NCBI RefSeq assembly: GCF_000720175.1
Contig: NZ_JOIX01000040.1
Coordinates: forward strand, 4,048-68,047
Direction: 5' to 3'
Origin: Streptomyces sp. NRRL S-337
Lineage (GTDB): Bacteria; Actinomycetota; Actinomycetes; Streptomycetales; Streptomycetaceae
Length of the DNA stretch: 64,000 nt
The notes beneath the pieces were generated by a model, which saw only the letters and a list, made by a program, of their open reading frames with translations, had not been told where the DNA came from and did not search any database. Positions 26,192 through 36,329 of this stretch are shown here, in pieces. A program made the position numbers and the translations under genes. Each line of letters begins with the position of its first letter. The stretch's first letter is position 1.

Positions 26192-27261
26192 ACTCGATGA
26201 AGCAGATCCTCTTCTCCGGAATGATCGGGCTCTTCCTGACCCTGATCGGCACCCCGCTGCTGATCAAACTGCTGGCCAAGAAGGGGTACGGGCAGTTCAT
26301 CCGCGATGACGGCCCGCGCACCCACGGCAGCAAGAAGGGGACGCCCACCATGGGCGGCATCTCCTTCATCCTGGCGACGATCATCGCCTACGTCGTCACG
26401 AAGGTGATCACCTCCAGCGACCCGACGTTCTCGGGCGTGCTGGTGCTCTTCCTCTTCGCGGGGATGGGCCTGGTCGGCTTCCTCGACGACTACATCAAGA
26501 TCGTCAAGCAGCGCTCGCTGGGCCTGCGGGCCAAGGCGAAGATGGCCGGCCAGCTCATCGTCGGCATCGCCTTCGCCGTGCTCTCGCTGCAGTTCGCGGA
26601 CCTGCGTGGACAGACCCCGGCCTCGGACCGGCTGTCCTTCACCCAGGACTTCGGCTGGCAGATCGGCCCGGTGCTCTTCGTCATCTGGGCGCTGTTCATG
26701 ATCCTGGCGATGTCCAACGGCGTGAACCTCACCGACGGCCTCGACGGCCTGGCCACCGGCGCCTCGGTGATGGTCTTCGGCGCGTACACCTTCATCGGCA
26801 TCTGGCAGCACCAGGAGTCCTGCGCCAACCAGATCACCGCGGGACCGGGCTGTTACGAGGTCCGCGACCCACTCGACCTGGCGGTCGTGGCCTCCGCCCT
26901 GATGGGCGCCTGCTTCGGCTTCCTGTGGTGGAACACCTCGCCCGCGAAGATCTTCATGGGCGACACCGGCTCGCTGGCCCTGGGCGGCGCGCTCGCCGGT
27001 CTGGCCATCTGCTCCCGCACGGAGCTGCTGCTCGCCCTCCTCGGCGGCCTCTTCGTCCTGATCACCATGTCCGTGGTCATCCAGGTCGGCTCCTTCAAGA
27101 TGACCGGCAAGCGGGTCTTCCGGATGGCGCCACTACAGCACCACTTCGAACTCAAGGGGTGGTCCGAAGTCCTTGTGGTGGTCAGGTTCTGGATCATCCA
27201 GGGCATGTGCGTCATCGTGGGACTCGGCATCTTCTACGGCGGCTGGCAGGCAGCGAAGTGA
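26188..27261 (+). CDS. mraY: Phospho-MurNAc-pentapeptide transferase
   Basis: MraY transfers phospho-MurNAc-pentapeptide to undecaprenyl phosphate at the inner face of the membrane, making lipid I. The 357-residue protein has about ten membrane helices and the catalytic signatures GFLDDYIKI (Asp100, Asp101), [15 protein letters not shown], and [12 protein letters not shown] with the [11 protein letters not shown] loop. These motifs are complete. The start ATG overlaps the murF stop (ATGA), and the stop overlaps the murD GTG (GTGA). Confidence 0.97.
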   Translation: MNSMKQILFSGMIGLFLTLIGTPLLIKLLAKKGYGQFIRDDGPRTHGSKKGTPTMGGISFILATIIAYVVTKVITSSDPTFSGVLVLFLFAGMGLVGFLDDYIKIVKQRSLGLRAKAKMAGQLIVGIAFAVLSLQFADLRGQTPASDRLSFTQDFGWQIGPVLFVIWALFMILAMSNGVNLTDGLDGLATGASVMVFGAYTFIGIWQHQESCANQITAGPGCYEVRDPLDLAVVASALMGACFGFLWWNTSPAKIFMGDTGSLALGGALAGLAICSRTELLLALLGGLFVLITMSVVIQVGSFKMTGKRVFRMAPLQHHFELKGWSEVLVVVRFWIIQGMCVIVGLGIFYGGWQAAK

Positions 27262-28724
27262 CCACGCACGACCCGGACCGGATCCCCGAGGGGTTCGCCG
27301 GCATGAACATCACCGTCGCCGGCCTCGGCGTGAGCGGCATCAGTGCCGCCCGCGCCCTGGCCGGCCTCGGCGCCCGCGTCACGGTCGTGGACGGCGGCGC
27401 GGGCGAGAAGCAGCAGGAGTCCGCGCGCGAACTGGAGGCGGCCGGGATCGCGGTCCGCCTCGGCGACGGCGAGACCCTGCCCGAGGGCACCGACCTGGTC
27501 GTCACCTCGCCCGGCTGGAAGCCCGACAGCCCGCTGTTCGCGGCGGCCGCGGCGGCCGGTGTGGACGTCGTCGGCGACGTGGAGATCGCCTGGCGGCTGC
27601 GCGGACCGGACGCGGCCGACTGGCTCGCGGTCACCGGCACCAACGGCAAGACCACCACCGTCCGGATGCTCGCCGCCATCCTGGAGGCCGAGGGCCTGCA
27701 CACCATGGCCGTCGGCAACATCGGCACCCCGATCGTCGACGTCGTGCTGAACCAGGGCAAGGACGGCGCCCGCCCCTACGACGTGCTCGCCGTCGAGCTC
27801 TCCAGCTACCAGCTGCACTGGGCACCGTCGCTGCGCGCGCACTCCGCCGCGGTCCTCAACCTCGCCCCCGACCACCTCGACTGGCACGGCTCCATGGCGG
27901 CCTACGCCGCCGACAAGGGCCGGATCTACGAGGGCAACCGCGTCGCCTGCGTCTACAACGTGGCCGACAAGGCGACCGAGGACCTGGTGCGCGAGGCCGA
28001 CGTCGAGGAGGGCTGCCGCGCCATCGGCTTCACCCTCGGCACCCCCGGCCCCTCCGAACTCGGCGTCGTCGACGGCATCCTGGTCGACCGCGCCTTCGTC
28101 GAGAACCGCCAGAAGCAGGCCCAGGAGCTCGCCGAGGTCTCCGACATCGCACCCGGCGCAGGCCCCGCCGCCCCGCACAACGTCGCCAACGCCCTCGCCG
28201 CCGCCGCGCTGGCCCGGGCCTACGGCGTCGCCCCGGCCGCGGTGCGCGACGGCCTGCGCGCCTTCCACCCGGAGGCCCACCGCATCCAGCACATCGCGGA
28301 GATCGACGGCGTCCGCTACATCGACGACTCCAAGGCCACCAACACGCACGCCGCCGAGGCGTCGCTGGCGGCGTACGAGCACATCGTGTGGATCGCCGGC
28401 GGGCTCGCCAAGGGCGCAACCTTCGACGAGCTGGTGAAGACGGCGGCGGCCCGGTTGCGCGGCGTGGTGCTGATCGGTGCCGATCGGGCGCTGATTCGCG
28501 AAGCCCTGGCGCGACACGCCCCCGAGGTCCCGGTCGTCGACCTCGACCGGACCGACACTGGGGCGATGCCCGAGGCCGTCCGGGAAGCGACCCGTCTGGC
28601 CGAGCCCGGCGACACCGTCCTGCTGGCTCCGGCCTGTGCCTCGATGGACATGTTCGTCAATTACAACAAGCGGGGCGACGCCTTCGCCGATGCGGTCCGC
28701 GAGCTGACCGCGAAGGACCAGTAG
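27258..28724 (+). CDS. murD: UDP-MurNAc-L-Ala:D-Glu ligase
   Basis: MurD adds D-glutamate to UDP-MurNAc-L-Ala. The 488-residue enzyme starts with a Rossmann UDP-binding motif ([20 protein letters not shown]). It then has the ATP site Gly127-Thr-Asn-Gly-Lys131-Thr, [19 protein letters not shown] and [14 protein letters not shown] 27258 overlaps the mraY stop as GTGA; ATG 27303 is a weaker alternative that would start just before the Rossmann strand. The next gene begins 58 bp downstream. Confidence 0.96.
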   Translation: MTTHDPDRIPEGFAGMNITVAGLGVSGISAARALAGLGARVTVVDGGAGEKQQESARELEAAGIAVRLGDGETLPEGTDLVVTSPGWKPDSPLFAAAAAAGVDVVGDVEIAWRLRGPDAADWLAVTGTNGKTTTVRMLAAILEAEGLHTMAVGNIGTPIVDVVLNQGKDGARPYDVLAVELSSYQLHWAPSLRAHSAAVLNLAPDHLDWHGSMAAYAADKGRIYEGNRVACVYNVADKATEDLVREADVEEGCRAIGFTLGTPGPSELGVVDGILVDRAFVENRQKQAQELAEVSDIAPGAGPAAPHNVANALAAAALARAYGVAPAAVRDGLRAFHPEAHRIQHIAEIDGVRYIDDSKATNTHAAEASLAAYEHIVWIAGGLAKGATFDELVKTAAARLRGVVLIGADRALIREALARHAPEVPVVDLDRTDTGAMPEAVREATRLAEPGDTVLLAPACASMDMFVNYNKRGDAFADAVRELTAKDQ

Positions 28725-28782
28725 ACCGTTTCTCCCCGTGGCCGCCGGCAGCCGGCGGCGAGCGCACTTGGAGGGGACGAGG

Positions 28783-30210
28783 ATGACGGCCCGATCGGCG
28801 GACGCAGGCAGAGCGGGCGGAGGATCGTCCGCGAGACCGCGCGCGGGATCCGCCGCGCGAGCCGGCGGGCGCGTGTCCGGCCCCGCGCGCCCGTCCCGCC
28901 GGCCCGCGACGGCGCGTCCGGCGCGCGGCGGCGGCCGTCCGTCGGCCGGCGGTCCGCAGCGGCTGCTGGACCGGCTGAAGCGCGCCTGGGACCGTCCGCT
29001 GACCGCGTACTACCTGATCCTCGGCGGCAGTCTGCTGATCACCGTCCTGGGCCTGGTGATGGTCTACTCGGCGTCCCAGATCAAGGCGCTGCAGTCCGGC
29101 CTCGCCCCGTCGTATTTCTTTCGCAAACAGCTGCTCGCGGCCGTGCTCGGTGGCGTGCTGCTGCTGATCGCGACCCGGATGCCGGTCCGGCTGCACCGTA
29201 CGCTGGCCTATCCGCTGCTCGCGGGCTCGGTCTTCCTGATGTGCCTGGTGCAGATTCCGGGCATAGGGGTCGCGGTCAACGGCAACCAGAACTGGATCAA
29301 CCTCGGCGGTCCTTTCCAGATGCAACCGAGCGAGTTCGCCAAACTCGCGCTGGTTCTATGGGGCGCCGACCTGCTGGCCCGCAAGCACGACAAGAAGCTG
29401 CTGGTGCAGTGGAAGCACCTGCTGGTGCCGCTGATCCCGGTGGCGTTCCTGCTGCTCGGTCTGATCATGCTCGGCGGCGACATGGGCACCGCGATCATTC
29501 TCACGGCGATCCTGTTCGGGCTGCTGTGGCTGGCAGGTGCGCCGACCCGGCTGTTCGTCGGGGTGCTGGGCACCGCGACGGTGATCGGCGCGCTCTTGAT
29601 CAAGACCAGCGCCAACCGGATGTCCCGGCTCGCCTGCATCGGGGCGACCGATCCGGGCCCCGGTGACCAGTGCTGGCAGGCCGTGCACGGGATCTACGCC
29701 CTGGCCTCCGGCGGATTCTTCGGTTCCGGCCTCGGTGCAAGTATGGAAAAATGGGGCGAACTCCCTGAACCGCACACCGACTTCATCTTCGCCATCACCG
29801 GGGAGGAACTGGGTCTGGCGGGGACGCTGTCGGTCCTCGCCCTCTTCGCGGCTCTAGGCTATGCGGGTATCCGCGTGGCCGGACGCACGGAGGACCCCTT
29901 CGTACGGTACGCCGCGGGAGGTGTGACCACCTGGATCACGGCCCAGGCCGTGGTCAACATCGGTGCGGTGCTCGGCCTGCTGCCGATCGCCGGTGTCCCG
30001 CTCCCGCTGTTCTCCTACGGAGGCTCCGCCCTGCTGCCGACGATGTTCGCCGTCGGGCTGCTGATCGCCTTCGCGCGTGACGAGCCCGCCGCCCGGGCGG
30101 CGCTGGCCGCGCTGGCTACGCGGAAGCCGGTTTTCGGCAGGAAACCGGCTGGGGTGAGATGGAAGACGATGAGACGGCGCGTCAAGAAGCGGCCGTCCGG
30201 AGAGCGGTGA
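28783..30210 (+). CDS. ftsW: SEDS glycosyltransferase FtsW
   Basis: FtsW polymerises lipid II at the division septum together with FtsI. The 475-residue protein has an Arg/Ala-rich cytoplasmic tail of about 75 residues and ten membrane helices. SEDS signatures are MVYSAS early on, NGNQNWINLGGPFQMQPSEFAKLALV (catalytic Asp region nearby), and the C-terminal GVPLPLFSYGGSALLPTMFAVGLL. ATG 28783 follows TTGGAGGGGACGAGG. The C-terminal extension is basic. murG starts 6 bp after the stop. Confidence 0.95.
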   Translation: MTARSADAGRAGGGSSARPRAGSAARAGGRVSGPARPSRRPATARPARGGGRPSAGGPQRLLDRLKRAWDRPLTAYYLILGGSLLITVLGLVMVYSASQIKALQSGLAPSYFFRKQLLAAVLGGVLLLIATRMPVRLHRTLAYPLLAGSVFLMCLVQIPGIGVAVNGNQNWINLGGPFQMQPSEFAKLALVLWGADLLARKHDKKLLVQWKHLLVPLIPVAFLLLGLIMLGGDMGTAIILTAILFGLLWLAGAPTRLFVGVLGTATVIGALLIKTSANRMSRLACIGATDPGPGDQCWQAVHGIYALASGGFFGSGLGASMEKWGELPEPHTDFIFAITGEELGLAGTLSVLALFAALGYAGIRVAGRTEDPFVRYAAGGVTTWITAQAVVNIGAVLGLLPIAGVPLPLFSYGGSALLPTMFAVGLLIAFARDEPAARAALAALATRKPVFGRKPAGVRWKTMRRRVKKRPSGER

Positions 30211-30216
30211 ATTTCG

Positions 30217-31308
30217 GTGCATGTCGTACTCGCCGGTGGGGGGACCGCCGGCCACATCGAGCCCGCGCTCGCCCTCGCGGACGCACTGCGGAGGCAGGAC
30301 CCCACCGTGGGGATCACGGCACTCGGTACGGAGAAGGGGCTGGAGACCCGGCTCGTCCCGGAGCGCGGCTATGAGCTGGGCCTCATCCCGGCCGTACCGC
30401 TGCCGCGCAAGCCCACCCCCGAACTGATCACCGTCCCCGGGCGGCTGCGCGGCACGATCAAGGCCGCCGAGCAGATCCTGGAGCGCACCAAGGCGGACTG
30501 CGTGGTCGGCTTCGGTGGCTACGTGGCGCTGCCCGGCTATCTGGCCGCCAAGCGCCTCGGGGTGCCGATCATCGTCCACGAGGCCAACGCCCGCCCCGGC
30601 CTGGCCAACAAGATCGGTTCGCGGTACGCGAAATTCGTCGCCGTCAGCACCCCCGACAGCAAGCTGCGCGGCGCCCGCTACGTCGGCATCCCGCTGCGCC
30701 GCACCATCGCCACCCTCGACCGGGCCGCGGTCCGCCCCGAGGCGCGGGCCGCCTTCGGCCTCGACCCCAACCTGCCGACCCTGCTGGTGTCCGGTGGCTC
30801 CCAGGGTGCCCGCCGGCTGAACGAGGTCATCCAGGCCGCAGTGCCGGCCCTCCAGCGCGCCGGCATCCAGGTGCTCCACGCGGTCGGCCCGAAGAACGAA
30901 TTGCCGCATGTGGACAACATGCCCGGGATGCCGCCCTATGTCCCGGTACCGTACGTGGACCGGATGGATCTCGCGTACGCCGCGGCGGACATGATGCTCT
31001 GCCGTGCGGGCGCGATGACCGTCGCCGAGTTGTCCGCCGTCGGGCTGCCGGCCGCGTTCGTCCCGCTGCCCATCGGCAACGGCGAGCAGCGGCTGAACGC
31101 CCAGCCGCTGGTCAACGCCGGCGGGGGCCTGCTGGTCGACGACGCCCAGCTGACCCCGGACTGGGTGCAGGGCAATGTGCTCCCGGTCCTGGCCGATCCG
31201 CACCGGCTGTACGAGATGTCCCGCGCGGCCTCCGAGTTCGGCCGCCGGGACGCCGACGAGCTGCTGGTCGGCATGGTGTACGAGGCGATCGAGCAGCACC
31301 GCAAGTAG
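30217..31308 (+). CDS. murG: Lipid II synthase MurG
   Basis: MurG adds GlcNAc to lipid I on the inner membrane face, giving lipid II. The 363-residue GT-B enzyme has GGGTAGHIEPALALA at the N-terminus, GFGGYVALPGYLAA, HEANARPGLANK, SGGSQGARRLNE in the middle, and the donor-binding CRAGAMTVAELSAVGLPAAFVPLP. GTG 30217 puts this motif six residues in, as usual. In many bacteria murC follows murG, but here ftsQ comes next. Confidence 0.97.
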   Translation: MHVVLAGGGTAGHIEPALALADALRRQDPTVGITALGTEKGLETRLVPERGYELGLIPAVPLPRKPTPELITVPGRLRGTIKAAEQILERTKADCVVGFGGYVALPGYLAAKRLGVPIIVHEANARPGLANKIGSRYAKFVAVSTPDSKLRGARYVGIPLRRTIATLDRAAVRPEARAAFGLDPNLPTLLVSGGSQGARRLNEVIQAAVPALQRAGIQVLHAVGPKNELPHVDNMPGMPPYVPVPYVDRMDLAYAAADMMLCRAGAMTVAELSAVGLPAAFVPLPIGNGEQRLNAQPLVNAGGGLLVDDAQLTPDWVQGNVLPVLADPHRLYEMSRAASEFGRRDADELLVGMVYEAIEQHRK

Positions 31309-31330
31309 CGCACGAGAGAAGGCAGGGAGC

Positions 31331-32146
31331 GTGGCCGGACCGACGACCGCCCGGCGCGGCGAGAAGAAGTCACCGTCCGGCCCGCCCTCCTCCGCGGAGG
31401 TGCGCGGGCGAAGACTCCGCTGGGTGCGCCTGCCCCGTCGCGCGCCGGGCCGCCGCGGTCTGATCATCATCCTGGTCCTCGCGGTGCTGCTCGGCGCGTT
31501 CGGCGTCTGGGCGCTCTACGCCTCCGACTGGCTGCGGTTGGAGCGCGTCCGGGCCACCGGGACCGACGTCCTGACCCCGCGTGAGGTCGTCGCGGCGGCG
31601 CACGCCCCGGTGAACTCCCCGCTGATCTCGGTGGACACCGACGCCCTCGAACGCCGGTTGCGGGCCCGGCTGCCACGCATCAAGAGCGTTGACGTGGAAC
31701 GGTCCTGGCCGCACACCATCAGTCTCGAAGTGACGGAAAGAACCCCGGAACTGCTGATGCAAACGGGCGGAAAGTTTGCCGAAGTGGACGCCGAGGGCGT
31801 CCGGTTCGCCACCGTCAGCGCCGCCCCCAAGGGCGTTCCCCTTCTGGAAATGTCCGTTTCCGACTCCCCGAGTCTGCGCCGGTTCGGTCCCGACCGGTTG
31901 CGGCGCGCCGCGGTCGAGGTCGTTCAGGATCTGCCCCCAGTCGTACGCAAAGACGTACGCAAGGTCCGAGTACGGTCATATGACGCCATCAGCGTCGAAC
32001 TGGCCGGCGGGCGCACGGTCGCCTGGGGTAGCCGCGAACAGGGCGCCGAAAAGGCGAAGGTGCTGGTCGCGCTGCTGAAAGCGGCCGGTACCGCCCGGCA
32101 CTTCGACGTCTCGGTCCCCAGCGCCCCTGCGGTGTCCGGGAGTTGA
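31331..32146 (+). CDS. ftsQ: Cell division protein FtsQ
   Basis: FtsQ is a bitopic divisome scaffold that recruits FtsL and DivIC. The 271-residue protein has a basic tail of about 40 residues, one membrane helix (about 43-62, GLIIILVLAVLLGAFGVWAL), then a POTRA domain (about 65-135, LRLERVRATGTDVLTPREVV) and a FtsQ-beta domain. GTG 31331 follows AAGGCAGGGAGC. The C-terminus carries the usual short YdDAISVELAGGRTVAWGS-like strand. The ftsZ regulatory region follows directly. Confidence 0.92.
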   Translation: MAGPTTARRGEKKSPSGPPSSAEVRGRRLRWVRLPRRAPGRRGLIIILVLAVLLGAFGVWALYASDWLRLERVRATGTDVLTPREVVAAAHAPVNSPLISVDTDALERRLRARLPRIKSVDVERSWPHTISLEVTERTPELLMQTGGKFAEVDAEGVRFATVSAAPKGVPLLEMSVSDSPSLRRFGPDRLRRAAVEVVQDLPPVVRKDVRKVRVRSYDAISVELAGGRTVAWGSREQGAEKAKVLVALLKAAGTARHFDVSVPSAPAVSGS

Positions 32147-32428
32147 CGTACCAAGTCGCAGGCCAGCACCCTGGATGGCTACGACTATGGGTGATCACAT
32201 AGGGTGAAAAGAAAAACGGGAGGTTCGGCGTGTTCGTTGAACGGGCGCGCCTTGTCGACTTAGTGTCTCGTTCCAAAGGGACTATGGAACCAAGGAACAC
32301 AGGCACAGGTAACCCTAAACTTCAACGTTAGGGTTCGGGTCGGCGATACGGACCGTCCCATCGGCATCAGTCGGCGTCCACAGGCAAGTGCGGCGACGAC
32401 ACGTAACTCGAGGCGAGAGGCCTTCGAC
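32147..32428 (+). promoter_or_regulatory. ftsZ promoter and leader region
   Basis: The 282-bp gap contains a good promoter: TTGAAC (32237-32242), 18 bp, TAGTGT (32261-32266), with start near 32273. A weaker upstream candidate is TGGCTA (32176-32181), 18 bp, TAGGGT (32200-32205). Inverted repeats are GTTCCA-N9-TGGAAC (32270-32290), right at the start point, and AACCCTAA-N9-TTAGGGTT (32311-32335) in the leader. A GACAC pentamer, the core bound by WhiA in streptomycetes, lies at 32398-32402. Multiple developmental promoters before ftsZ are known in Streptomyces. Confidence 0.7.
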
Positions 32429-33685
32429 GTGGCAGCACCGCAGAACTACCTCGCAGTCATCAAGGTCGTCGGCATCGGCGGCGGTGGCGTGAACGCCATC
32501 AACCGGATGATCGAGGTCGGGCTCAAGGGCGTCGAGTTCATCGCGATCAATACCGATGCGCAGGCGCTGCTGATGAGCGACGCCGACGTCAAGCTCGACG
32601 TCGGCCGCGAAATGACCCGCGGCCTCGGCGCCGGCGCCAACCCGGACGTGGGGCGCAAGGCGGCCGAGGACCACCGCGAGGAGATCGAGGAGGTCCTCAA
32701 GGGGGCCGACATGGTCTTCGTGACCGCGGGCGAGGGCGGCGGCACCGGCACCGGCGGCGCACCCGTCGTCGCCAACATCGCCCGCTCGCTGGGCGCCCTG
32801 ACGATCGGTGTGGTCACCCGGCCGTTCACCTTCGAGGGCCGCCGTCGCGCCAACCAGGCCGAGGACGGCATCGCCCAGCTGCGCGAAGAGGTCGACACCC
32901 TCATCGTGATCCCCAACGACCGGCTGCTGTCCATCTCGGACCGCCAGGTGAGCGTGCTCGACGCGTTCAAGTCCGCGGACCAGGTGCTGCTGTCGGGTGT
33001 CCAGGGCATCACCGACCTGATCACCACGCCCGGTCTGATCAACCTCGACTTCGCCGACGTCAAGTCCGTGATGTCGGAGGCCGGCTCGGCCCTCATGGGC
33101 ATCGGCTCGGCGCGCGGCGACGACCGCGCGGTGGCCGCCGCGGAGATGGCGATCTCCTCGCCGCTCCTGGAGGCGTCCATCGACGGCGCCCGCGGCGTGC
33201 TGCTGTCCATCTCCGGCGGCTCCGACCTCGGTCTCTTCGAGATCAACGAGGCCGCCCAGCTGGTCAGCGAGGCCGCCCACCCGGAGGCCAACATCATCTT
33301 CGGCGCGGTCATCGACGACGCGCTGGGCGACGAGGTCCGGGTCACCGTCATCGCCGCGGGCTTCGACGGCGGCCAGCCGCCGGCCCGCCGTGACCAGCAG
33401 TCCACCCTGTCGTCCCCGAAGCGCGAGGAGCCGGCCCCGGCCGCCAGCCGTCCGGCCGCCCCGCCCGAGCCCCGTACCCCGGCCTCGTCGTTCGGCGGCC
33501 TGGGCTCCGTCCCCGTACGGGACGCCGGGTCCTTGGCGGACCGTGGTGAATCGGCCGCCGAGCCGTCGTCCTCGCTGGGCGAGGCGGCACCCACCCCGTC
33601 GAGCGGACCGCAGGTTCCCCCGGCCCGTCCGTCGTACTCCGACAGCGCGGCCGAGGAACTCGACGTTCCCGACTTCCTGAAGTGA
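32429..33685 (+). CDS. ftsZ: Cell division tubulin FtsZ
   Basis: FtsZ polymerises with GTP into the Z-ring or, in aerial hyphae, into ladders of rings. The 418-residue protein carries the GTP-binding signature Gly103 to Gly110 (GGGTGTGG), NTDAQAL, the T7 loop [11 protein letters not shown] with the catalytic Asp, and a disordered Pro/Ser-rich linker. The C-terminal peptide ends in DVPDFLK and binds SepF-type partners. GTG 32429 follows GGCGAGAGG. It has its own promoter region upstream. Confidence 0.97.
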   Translation: MAAPQNYLAVIKVVGIGGGGVNAINRMIEVGLKGVEFIAINTDAQALLMSDADVKLDVGREMTRGLGAGANPDVGRKAAEDHREEIEEVLKGADMVFVTAGEGGGTGTGGAPVVANIARSLGALTIGVVTRPFTFEGRRRANQAEDGIAQLREEVDTLIVIPNDRLLSISDRQVSVLDAFKSADQVLLSGVQGITDLITTPGLINLDFADVKSVMSEAGSALMGIGSARGDDRAVAAAEMAISSPLLEASIDGARGVLLSISGGSDLGLFEINEAAQLVSEAAHPEANIIFGAVIDDALGDEVRVTVIAAGFDGGQPPARRDQQSTLSSPKREEPAPAASRPAAPPEPRTPASSFGGLGSVPVRDAGSLADRGESAAEPSSSLGEAAPTPSSGPQVPPARPSYSDSAAEELDVPDFLK

Positions 33686-33699
33686 CGTAAAGCACCGAA

Positions 33700-34446
33700 G
33701 TGATAGGGAAACAGCACCACGAAAGCGGCGCGCACTTCGCCTTCACCGACAGGTGGGGCGGGGTGAGCGCCGCTCCGTATGAGCAGCTCAACCTGGGGGG
33801 CGCGGTCGGCGACGACCCGCAGGCCGTCCGCACCAACCGCGCCCGCGCGGCCGGCGCGCTCGGTCTCGACCCGACCGCGGTGGTCTGGATGAACCAGGTC
33901 CACGGCCGGGACGTGGCGGTGGTCGACGGACCCTGGCGCGACGCCGACGTCCCGTGCGTGGACGCGGTGGTGACGGCCCGCCGGGGTCTCGCGCTCGCCG
34001 TCCTGACCGCCGACTGCACCCCGGTACTCCTCGCCGACCCGGTCGCGGGCGTCGCCGGGGCGGCACACGCCGGCCGGCCGGGTCTGGTCGCCGGTGTCGT
34101 ACCTGCGGTCGTCGAGGCGATGGCCGAGCTGGGCGCGGAGCCGGCCCGGATCCTCGCCCACACCGGCCCGGCGATCTGCGGACGCTGTTACGAGGTGCCC
34201 GACCGGATGCGGTCCGATGTCGCGGCGGTGGTGCCCGAAGCACACGCGACGACCAGCTGGGGCACCCCGGCGGTGGACGTCACCGCCGGCGTACGTGCCC
34301 AACTCGCCGCGGCGGGCGTGCCGGTGCGTGACGATGCCCACATCTCGCACGTCTGCACGCGGGAATCCGCGGATCACTTCTCCTATCGGCGCGACCGCAC
34401 GACCGGGCGGCTCGCGAGTTACGTGTGGCTGGACGGCGAGCTGTGA
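33700..34446 (+). CDS. pgeF: Peptidoglycan editing factor / multicopper laccase-domain protein
   Basis: The 248-residue protein belongs to the YfiH/YlmD family, reported as a polyphenol oxidase or purine nucleoside phosphorylase and, in E. coli, as peptidoglycan editing factor that removes wrong residues from UDP-MurNAc precursors. Signatures are FTDRWGGVS, MNQVHGRDV, LTADCTPVLLADP (metal-binding Cys), AAHAGRPGLVAGVV and the GPAICGRCYEV region. GTG 33700 lies 14 bp after ftsZ. The stop overlaps the next gene as GTGA. A role guarding wall precursors fits the location. Confidence 0.9.
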   Translation: MIGKQHHESGAHFAFTDRWGGVSAAPYEQLNLGGAVGDDPQAVRTNRARAAGALGLDPTAVVWMNQVHGRDVAVVDGPWRDADVPCVDAVVTARRGLALAVLTADCTPVLLADPVAGVAGAAHAGRPGLVAGVVPAVVEAMAELGAEPARILAHTGPAICGRCYEVPDRMRSDVAAVVPEAHATTSWGTPAVDVTAGVRAQLAAAGVPVRDDAHISHVCTRESADHFSYRRDRTTGRLASYVWLDGEL

Positions 34447-35177
34447 CGGACGACCGTAGAACGGAACTGGCGACCAACCTGGCGCGGGTGGAGGATCGTA
34501 TCTCCGCCGCCTGCGCCAAGGCCGGACGGCCGCGGGACGAGGTGACGCTGATCGTCGTCACCAAGACCTACCCCGCGAGCGACGTCCGGCTGCTGGCGGA
34601 ACTGGGGGTGCGGCAGGTCGCCGAGAATCGTGACCAGGAGGCGGCGCCCAAGGCCGCCGAATGCACTGATTTGCCGCTTACTTGGCACTTCGTCGGTCAG
34701 TTGCAGACCAACAAGGTGCGGTCCGTGGCGAGTTATGCCGGAATTGTGCAGTCGGTCGACCGGGCGCGACTGGTCACCGCGCTCTCCAAGGAAGCGGTCC
34801 GCGCGGGCCGGGAGCTGGGATGCCTGATCCAGGTGGCGCTTGACGTCGAGTCGGGTGCGGCTCGGGGGAGCACCGGTGACCGGGGCGGTGTGGCACCGGA
34901 CGGCGTCCCGGCGCTGGCGGAGGCGATCGCCGGAGCCGAAGGGCTGCGGCTGGACGGCGTGATGACGGTCGCGCCGCTGGCCGGGCCGTATGCCGGCCGC
35001 CAACTGGCCGCGTTCGAACGGCTCATGGAAATCTCAACCGACCTGCGCGCCACCCATCCTGCTGCCAACATGGTGTCAGCAGGCATGAGCGCGGACCTTG
35101 AGGACGCCGTGGCGGCCGGAGCGACACATGTGCGCGTCGGTACCGCGGTACTCGGAGTCCGACCACGGCTCGGGTAA
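34443..35177 (+). CDS. YggS-family PLP-binding protein (YlmE)
   Basis: The 244-residue protein is a PLP homeostasis protein of the YggS/PROSC family, with a fold like the N-domain of alanine racemase. The PLP Lys lies in LIVVTKTYPAS (about residues 35-45). GVRQVAENRDQEAAPKA, WHFVGQLQTNK, and the phosphate-binding VSAGMSADLEDAVAAGATHVRVGTAVLG end complete the family pattern. GTG 34443 overlaps the pgeF stop. The family is regularly found between ftsZ and sepF. Confidence 0.93.
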   Translation: MTDDRRTELATNLARVEDRISAACAKAGRPRDEVTLIVVTKTYPASDVRLLAELGVRQVAENRDQEAAPKAAECTDLPLTWHFVGQLQTNKVRSVASYAGIVQSVDRARLVTALSKEAVRAGRELGCLIQVALDVESGAARGSTGDRGGVAPDGVPALAEAIAGAEGLRLDGVMTVAPLAGPYAGRQLAAFERLMEISTDLRATHPAANMVSAGMSADLEDAVAAGATHVRVGTAVLGVRPRLG

Positions 35178-35299
35178 CGTCGCCAAGCAAGTCGGACCAC
35201 AGCACAAAATATGGTCATTTCCGCAGAAAGCGGGGAGGCCGCGTGGATCCAAGGCCCTGGTGACGGAGCCGATCCACCACAGAGCGGAGGACGCAGAGA

Positions 35300-35920
35300 A
35301 TGGCCGGCGCGATGCGCAAGATGGCGGTCTACCTCGGCCTCGTGGAGGACGATGGGTACGACGGCCGGGGGTTCGACCCCGACGACGAGTTCGAGCCCGA
35401 GCTCGACCCGGAACCCGACCGGGGACGGCGGCAACAGCACCAAGTGCAGGCCGAAACACGCCCGGAACGGGACGAACCCGTCCGTGCCGTGACGCCCCCG
35501 GCGCAACGCGAACCCGCCCCGCTCGCCCCGGAAAACGGACGACCCGCGCGAATCGCCCCCGTGTCATCCATCACACCCGACCGTCCGAATCTGGAGAAGA
35601 ACGCACCGGTGATCATGCCCAAGGTTGTGTCCGAGCGGGAGCCCTACCGCATCACCACGCTGCACCCCCGGACCTACAACGAAGCCCGTACCATCGGGGA
35701 ACACTTCCGCGAGGGCACTCCGGTGATCATGAATCTGACGGAGATGGATGACACCGATGCGAAGCGACTTGTCGACTTTGCGGCCGGTTTGGTGTTTGGT
35801 CTTCACGGCAGCATCGAGCGGGTGACGCAGAAGGTGTTCCTGTTGTCGCCTGCTAACGTCGATGTCACGGCGGAGGACAAGGCCCGCATCGCAGAGGGCG
35901 GGTTCTTCAACCAGAGCTGA
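35300..35920 (+). CDS. sepF: Cell division protein SepF
   Basis: SepF anchors FtsZ to the membrane. The 206-residue protein has an N-terminal amphipathic membrane-targeting helix ([15 protein letters not shown], residues 5-19), an acidic and Pro-rich linker, then the conserved SepF domain (about 115-200) with [27 protein letters not shown] and [29 protein letters not shown] 35300 follows CGGAGGACGC. The 120 bp upstream may hold a promoter. It is co-directional with sepG and divIVA. Confidence 0.95.
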   Translation: MAGAMRKMAVYLGLVEDDGYDGRGFDPDDEFEPELDPEPDRGRRQQHQVQAETRPERDEPVRAVTPPAQREPAPLAPENGRPARIAPVSSITPDRPNLEKNAPVIMPKVVSEREPYRITTLHPRTYNEARTIGEHFREGTPVIMNLTEMDDTDAKRLVDFAAGLVFGLHGSIERVTQKVFLLSPANVDVTAEDKARIAEGGFFNQS

Positions 35921-35986
35921 GACGCAACACCGGGCACACCGAGGCCGTAGGGCCGACACAGAAGCAAGGGGAGAGGGACGCGCGAG

Positions 35987-36280
35987 ATGAGTGTCGCTGG
36001 TCAGGTGATCTATATCGCGCTGTACTGCTTCCTGATCGTGTTGATCTTCCGGCTGGTGATGGACTATGTCTTCCAGTTCGCCCGTTCATGGCAACCCGGC
36101 AAGGCGATGGTGGTCATTCTGGAGGCCGCCTACACTGTCACTGATCCGCCACTCAAGCTTCTGCGGCGGGTAATCCCGCCGCTGCGTCTCGGGGGCGTGG
36201 CGCTCGACCTGTCCTTCTTCGTATTGATGATCATCGTCTACATCCTGATCACCGTCGTGAGGTCGGTGTTGTTGGTGTGA
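35987..36280 (+). CDS. sepG: YggT-family membrane protein SepG
   Basis: The 97-residue protein of the YggT family has two membrane hairpins (about residues 5-27 and 70-95) joined by a loop with EAAYTVTDPPLKLLRRVIPPLRLGG. In Streptomyces coelicolor the gene at this place, between sepF and divIVA, is sepG, which affects Z-ring placement and nucleoid compaction in spores. ATG 35987 follows CAAGGGGAGAGGG. I name it by synteny and family. Confidence 0.88.
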   Translation: MSVAGQVIYIALYCFLIVLIFRLVMDYVFQFARSWQPGKAMVVILEAAYTVTDPPLKLLRRVIPPLRLGGVALDLSFFVLMIIVYILITVVRSVLLV

Positions 36281-36329
36281 ACGATACGGTCTTGCCGATT
36301 GCCGACGACTACGTTGAGGTGAAGTAGAG

